Below, piece after piece: positions 5,173 to 7,766 of a DNA stretch of 7,766 nucleotides. The notes beneath the pieces were generated by a model. It searched no databases and was not told where the DNA came from. It saw only the letters and a list, made by a program, of their open reading frames with translations. The stretch is from assembly GCA_002388885.1 (NCBI GenBank), contig DGNI01000149.1:35803-43568 (forward strand), given 5' to 3'. Both the position numbers and the translations under genes were made by a program. Positions within the stretch are counted from its first letter, which is position 1; the number at the start of each line of letters is the position of its first letter. The stretch is from Parvularculaceae bacterium UBA4496. GTDB taxonomy: Bacteria > Pseudomonadota > Alphaproteobacteria > Caulobacterales > Parvularculaceae.

Positions 5173-5853
5173 TCAATCAAACAACGACAGCCGCACCGGT
5201 TCGATCAGATCAGGCCCGTCATTACGGTGATTGCCAACGTCTCTACTCACGGGAAACACTTCCCAGGTTCCGCCGGGGCCCGGCCTTAAAAGATCGTCAA
5301 CCTGCTTGGCGTCGCGCTCGTCCGATTCCAGCCAGTGCGTATACGCCACTGGCGGGACAACAACCGGCTCGCGCCGATGCAATGACCGAAGATCGGCGCC
5401 GGCTGCTGTCGTCAAAATCGCCACCGTGTCGATTTCGCCGCCGCCCGGATCGACCGCCGTCTCCCACACGCCCGCAAATGCGTAAAGCGACTCGTCCGCG
5501 CGGCGCACGCAGTAAGGCTGCTTGGCTCGTCCTTCCGTCTTCCATTCGTAAAATCCATCGGCCGGGACGAGGCAGCGCCGGCGTTTGAAGGCATTGCGAA
5601 AGGTCGGCTTTTCATGAACCGTTTCACTGCGCGCATTGATCAGCGGTTTGACTTCCGGTTTCTTTTGCCATTCGGGGATAAAGCCCCATCGCATCAACCC
5701 ATAAGCCCTCTTGCGCCGCTCATTGTTGAAGATCACGGCGATAGGCTGGGTCGGCGCAATGTTGTAGCGTGACGGAAAATTATCGCGCACATCCACATTA
5801 AATGTCGCAGCAACTTCAGCCGGCGGCGATTTAAGATAAAAACGACCACACAT
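5173..5853 (-). CDS. SRAP-domain protein (YedK/HMCES-like abasic-site DNA-protein crosslink protein)
   Basis: SRAP proteins form a thiazolidine crosslink between their N-terminal cysteine and abasic sites in single-stranded DNA, shielding them at replication forks. The 226-residue protein starts MCGRF, so Cys2 becomes N-terminal after methionine removal. The other active-site residues are present: Asn73 in NARSET, Glu103 in DGFYEW, and His159. They correspond to Cys2, Asn75, Glu105 and His160 as I recall them for E. coli YedK. One oddity is the motif after the histidine: the usual HxRMPV pattern reads HRREPV here, with glutamate for methionine. Length is normal for the family. The gene is divergent from the NUDIX hydrolase with only 23 bp between starts and converges on the repeat element. 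I see no LexA-type site in the short gap. Confidence 0.95.
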   Translation of the reverse strand: MCGRFYLKSPPAEVAATFNVDVRDNFPSRYNIAPTQPIAVIFNNERRKRAYGLMRWGFIPEWQKKPEVKPLINARSETVHEKPTFRNAFKRRRCLVPADGFYEWKTEGRAKQPYCVRRADESLYAFAGVWETAVDPGGGEIDTVAILTTAAGADLRSLHRREPVVVPPVAYTHWLESDERDAKQVDDLLRPGPGGTWEVFPVSRDVGNHRNDGPDLIEPVRLSLFD

Positions 5854-5876
5854 GGGATGAATTCTAAGAGTGATTC

Positions 5877-6311
5877 ATGAGTGAGCAACGCAATATTTTC
5901 GTCGGTGTCGGCGCGGTGGTGTTTCGCGGAGATGACATTCTCGTCATCCGGCGCGGCAAGCCGCCCTTCGAAGGGCAATGGTCGATCCCCGGCGGCGGGC
6001 TTGAGCATGGCGAGGCGCTGGAAGTCGCTGTTATTCGCGAGGTGCGCGAGGAGACCGGGCTTGAGGTCGGCATCCTCGGCCTGCTTAACGTCTATGAAGC
6101 GCTGCCGGCAGTGACCGGCTTCCCCACCCACACGATCATGATCGACTATGTGGCCGAATGGGTCTCTGGCGAACCTGTCGCCGCCGATGACGCTGTCGAC
6201 GCCGAATTCGTCAGCATGGACGAGGCGATTTCCCGGCTTTCCTGGGATGTGACGCGCCGGGCGGTGCGCGAAGCCGCCGAAAAAAGGCGCACCTTTCTTC
6301 CAATGTCATAA
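5877..6311 (+). CDS. NUDIX hydrolase
   Basis: This 144-residue NUDIX-domain pyrophosphatase has a complete NUDIX box at about 40-62: Gly40, Glu46, then REVREETGL from Arg54, matching GX5EX7REUXEEXGU. The glutamates in REVREE bind the catalytic metal. The preceding GQWSIPGGG is also typical. Such enzymes cleave nucleoside diphosphates linked to another group. ADP-ribose, dinucleotides and damaged dNTPs are all possible, and the sequence does not decide among them. The start at 5877 has AAGAG at 5866-5870. The gene is back-to-back with the SRAP gene and 31 bp ahead of the TIGR02301 gene, with which it probably forms an operon. The SRAP neighbour could suggest a role in nucleotide sanitation, but this is inference from position only. 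Confidence 0.92.
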   Translation: MSEQRNIFVGVGAVVFRGDDILVIRRGKPPFEGQWSIPGGGLEHGEALEVAVIREVREETGLEVGILGLLNVYEALPAVTGFPTHTIMIDYVAEWVSGEPVAADDAVDAEFVSMDEAISRLSWDVTRRAVREAAEKRRTFLPMS

Positions 6312-6334
6312 TCCGGCTATATTTTTGCAGGATC

Positions 6335-6338
6335 AGGA
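6335..6338 (+). promoter_or_regulatory. Ribosome-binding site deciding the TIGR02301 gene start
   Basis: AGGA lies 4 bases before the ATG at 6343. An in-frame TTG at 6325 would extend the protein by six residues (MQDQET) ahead of a clean signal peptide and would leave this site inside the gene. The ATG is preferred. Confidence 0.6.
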
Positions 6339-6342
6339 AACC

Positions 6343-6792
6343 ATGAAGCGCTTCATTCTCATCTTTGGATTAGCCATCGCGCCGCTCCTCGCGTCCGCAG
6401 CGGCCCAAAGCTATGAAGAATATGTGGAGCGTCAGCGCGACCTGACGGTAATCTCGGCCATTTTCGGCGAGATGCATCATATCCGGCGCACCTGCGATCC
6501 GCGCTATGAGGCTGATGTCTGGCGCGAGCGGATGAAGCAGTTGATCACGCTTGAAGAGCCCGATGAGCAGTTTCGCGAACAACTGGTGGCGCAGTTCAAT
6601 GACGGCTACCGCAAGGCGCAGCGGGCGTTCTCTGGTTGCGACCGGCGCGCGCGCGATTATGCGGCGGCGCGCGCCGCACAGGGCGAAGGCATTATCCGGC
6701 GCCTGACTGCGTCGCTCGAAGAAGAAGAACAGTTCGTTGATGGTCCGCTGCTCATCCAGCCGGATGCGCAACCTGTAACCGTCAACGACTAG
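6343..6792 (+). CDS. Secreted TIGR02301-family protein of unknown function
   Basis: The 149-residue product begins with a Sec signal peptide: MKRF, a hydrophobic run to about residue 18, and a probable cleavage after ASAAA near residue 21. It is therefore likely periplasmic. The mature part is helical and charged. It shows the pattern I recall for TIGR02301, a conserved family of alphaproteobacteria: an LG/FGxxHxIRxxC-like start (FGEMHHIRRTC, Cys51), WRERMKQLI (60-68), QFNDGYR (84-90) and a second cysteine at Cys99 (FSGCDRRA). The two cysteines could form a disulfide. The C-terminus is acidic and proline-containing, probably disordered. I know of no established function. It follows the NUDIX gene by 31 bp and converges with pyrC, leaving 29 bp with no clear terminator. 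Family assignment is from remembered sequence pattern. Confidence 0.8.
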   Translation: MKRFILIFGLAIAPLLASAAAQSYEEYVERQRDLTVISAIFGEMHHIRRTCDPRYEADVWRERMKQLITLEEPDEQFREQLVAQFNDGYRKAQRAFSGCDRRARDYAAARAAQGEGIIRRLTASLEEEEQFVDGPLLIQPDAQPVTVND

Positions 6793-6821
6793 ATTTCAAT
6801 AACAGCGTATCGCTCCCGGCA

Positions 6822-7766
6822 TTATGTTGCCGCCCCGGCAAAACGCCACCCAAGACTGGCGCCGGCGTGAAAAGGTACGAGACGTTCGCCGCCCGCTTCA
6901 ATTATATCCGGTATGCGCGTTTCTTTTCGTTCCAGCAGAATGTTTCCTTCGTTCAACGGCAGACCGTAAAAACGCGGTCCAAATTCTGAAGCGAAGCCTT
7001 CAAGCTTATCGAGCGCACCTTCTCCTTCAAAAACCTTTGCATAGCTTTCGAGCGCATAGGGAGCATTAAAAACGCCGGCGCAGCCGCAGGCGGACTCCTT
7101 GGCACTGACGGCGTGGGGCGCTGAGTCAGTGCCCAGAAAAAACTTCGGCGAGCCGGAAGTCGCTGCACGCCGTAACGCGAGCCGGTGTTTTTCGCGTTTC
7201 GCTACCGGCAGGCAGTAATAATGCGGGCGAATGCCGCCCTGAAAAATCGCATTCCGATTGAACTCCAGATGATGCGGCGTAATCGTCGCTGCAATCTTGT
7301 CGCCGCCTTCCAGCACGAAATCGGCGGCATCCGCCGTCGTAATGTGTTCAAACACGATTTTCAGTTCGGGAAACGCCTTTGCAGCCGGCGTCATTACCCG
7401 CTCGATAAAAACCGCCTCGCGGTCGAAAATATCGATGTCAGGGTCGGTGACCTCGCCATGCACGAGCAGCGGCATCCCGATGCGTTGCATGGTTTCAAGG
7501 ACAGGATGGATATTTTTGATATCCGTAACGCCATGGCTCGAATTCGTTGTCGCATTGGCCGGGTACAGCTTGCACGCAGTAAAAGCGTCCTCATGAAACC
7601 CCCGCTCGATTTCCTGGGGATCGGCGTTGTCCGTCAGATAACAGGTCATCAGCGGCGTGAACGACGCTGGATCTGAAACCGCGCCCAAAATCCGCTCGCG
7701 ATAGTCCCGCGCCGCCTCTACGCTCGTCACCGGAGTGGCGAGGTTCGGCATGACAATGGCGCGGGC
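6822..7766 (-). CDS. pyrC: Dihydroorotase, PyrC type (N-terminus outside window)
   Basis: PyrC reversibly cyclises carbamoyl aspartate to dihydroorotate, the third step of pyrimidine synthesis, in the cytoplasm. The visible 314 residues match the E. coli PyrC class strongly ([38 protein letters not shown]). Counting from the first Met (7751), the carboxylated lysine is Lys61 (ACKLYP). The metal ligands His98 (LLVHGE) and His136 (FEHITT) and the catalytic Asp209 (LGTDSAPH) follow. Adding 41 gives the E. coli numbers 102, 139, 177 and 250. The Met at 7751 is internal: the frame continues to the window edge as ARAIV, as in E. coli, so roughly 36 residues, including the first zinc-binding HxH, lie beyond the right edge. 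The [10 protein letters not shown] segment and the normal C-terminus show no damage. Confidence 0.96.
   Translation of the reverse strand, partial: ARAIVMPNLATPVTSVEAARDYRERILGAVSDPASFTPLMTCYLTDNADPQEIERGFHEDAFTACKLYPANATTNSSHGVTDIKNIHPVLETMQRIGMPLLVHGEVTDPDIDIFDREAVFIERVMTPAAKAFPELKIVFEHITTADAADFVLEGGDKIAATITPHHLEFNRNAIFQGGIRPHYYCLPVAKREKHRLALRRAATSGSPKFFLGTDSAPHAVSAKESACGCAGVFNAPYALESYAKVFEGEGALDKLEGFASEFGPRFYGLPLNEGNILLERKETRIPDIIEAGGERLVPFHAGASLGWRFAGAAT

Noticed and set aside
5963..5976. Perfect 14-bp palindrome GCCCTTCGAAGGGC, sharing TCGAAGGGC with the repeats
   Set aside because: It lies inside the NUDIX coding region, encodes conserved-looking residues before the NUDIX box, and none of the other repeat words are nearby. 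Likely chance.
6793..6821. Possible terminator between the TIGR02301 gene and pyrC
   Set aside because: I found no stable inverted repeat followed by a T-run in these 29 bases.
7185..7676. 163-residue plus-strand frame opposite pyrC
   Set aside because: It is antisense to a gene with all catalytic residues in place and has no family pattern; a shadow of high-GC codon use.
6822..7751. PyrC as a short complete gene starting at 7751
   Set aside because: The frame stays open to the window edge with ARAIV, as in E. coli PyrC just before this methionine, and the first zinc-binding motif would be missing otherwise. It is truncated by the window, not by mutation.

Overview
This window reads as ordinary, gene-dense chromosome from an alphaproteobacterium. 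The evidence is the high GC content, the many GCG/GCC/CGC codons, a TIGR02301-type secreted protein (a family I know from alphaproteobacteria), and intergenic repeats built from CATCCTGAGGAG and CTCGAAGG words like those I remember from that class. The assignment is inference, and I cannot name a genus. There are no RNA genes, phage genes, insertion sequences or CRISPR arrays. No intergenic stretch exceeds 300 bases.

Layout, left to right. (1) The 3' end of msrA (+) runs into the stop codon of a convergent SAM-dependent methyltransferase (-), and the two stops overlap. (2) A 120-bp composite palindromic repeat lies upstream of the methyltransferase. (3) A tight minus-strand group follows, transcribed hpd, then a MarR-family regulator, then a lipoprotein alpha/beta hydrolase, with gaps of 9 and 12 bp. 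(4) A short divergent control region holds a near-perfect 20-bp palindrome, probably the regulator's operator. (5) On the plus strand come maiA (maleylacetoacetate isomerase) and a gamma-carbonic-anhydrase-like hexapeptide protein, 3 bp apart. (6) A second 119-bp copy of the repeat fills the convergent gap before (7) an SRAP/YedK-type DNA-damage protein (-), which is divergent by only 23 bp from (8) a NUDIX hydrolase (+) and a TIGR02301 secreted protein (+). (9) A PyrC-type dihydroorotase (-) is cut by the right edge.

The functional centre is tyrosine/phenylalanine breakdown. HPPD makes homogentisate and MaiA isomerises the later intermediate maleylacetoacetate. The two genes are divergent around one palindrome and have a MarR gene beside them, so coordinated and probably autoregulated control is the simplest reading. 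Homogentisate dioxygenase and fumarylacetoacetase are not in the window.

The most unusual structure is the pair of repeats. Each looks like a repeat unit nested inside an inverted copy of itself. The unit words are nearly invariant, while the flanking arms differ between loci yet stay complementary. Each copy can form either one long hairpin or mutually exclusive crossing pairings. I found no clear new protein system; the repeats and the MarR operator circuit are the best leads.
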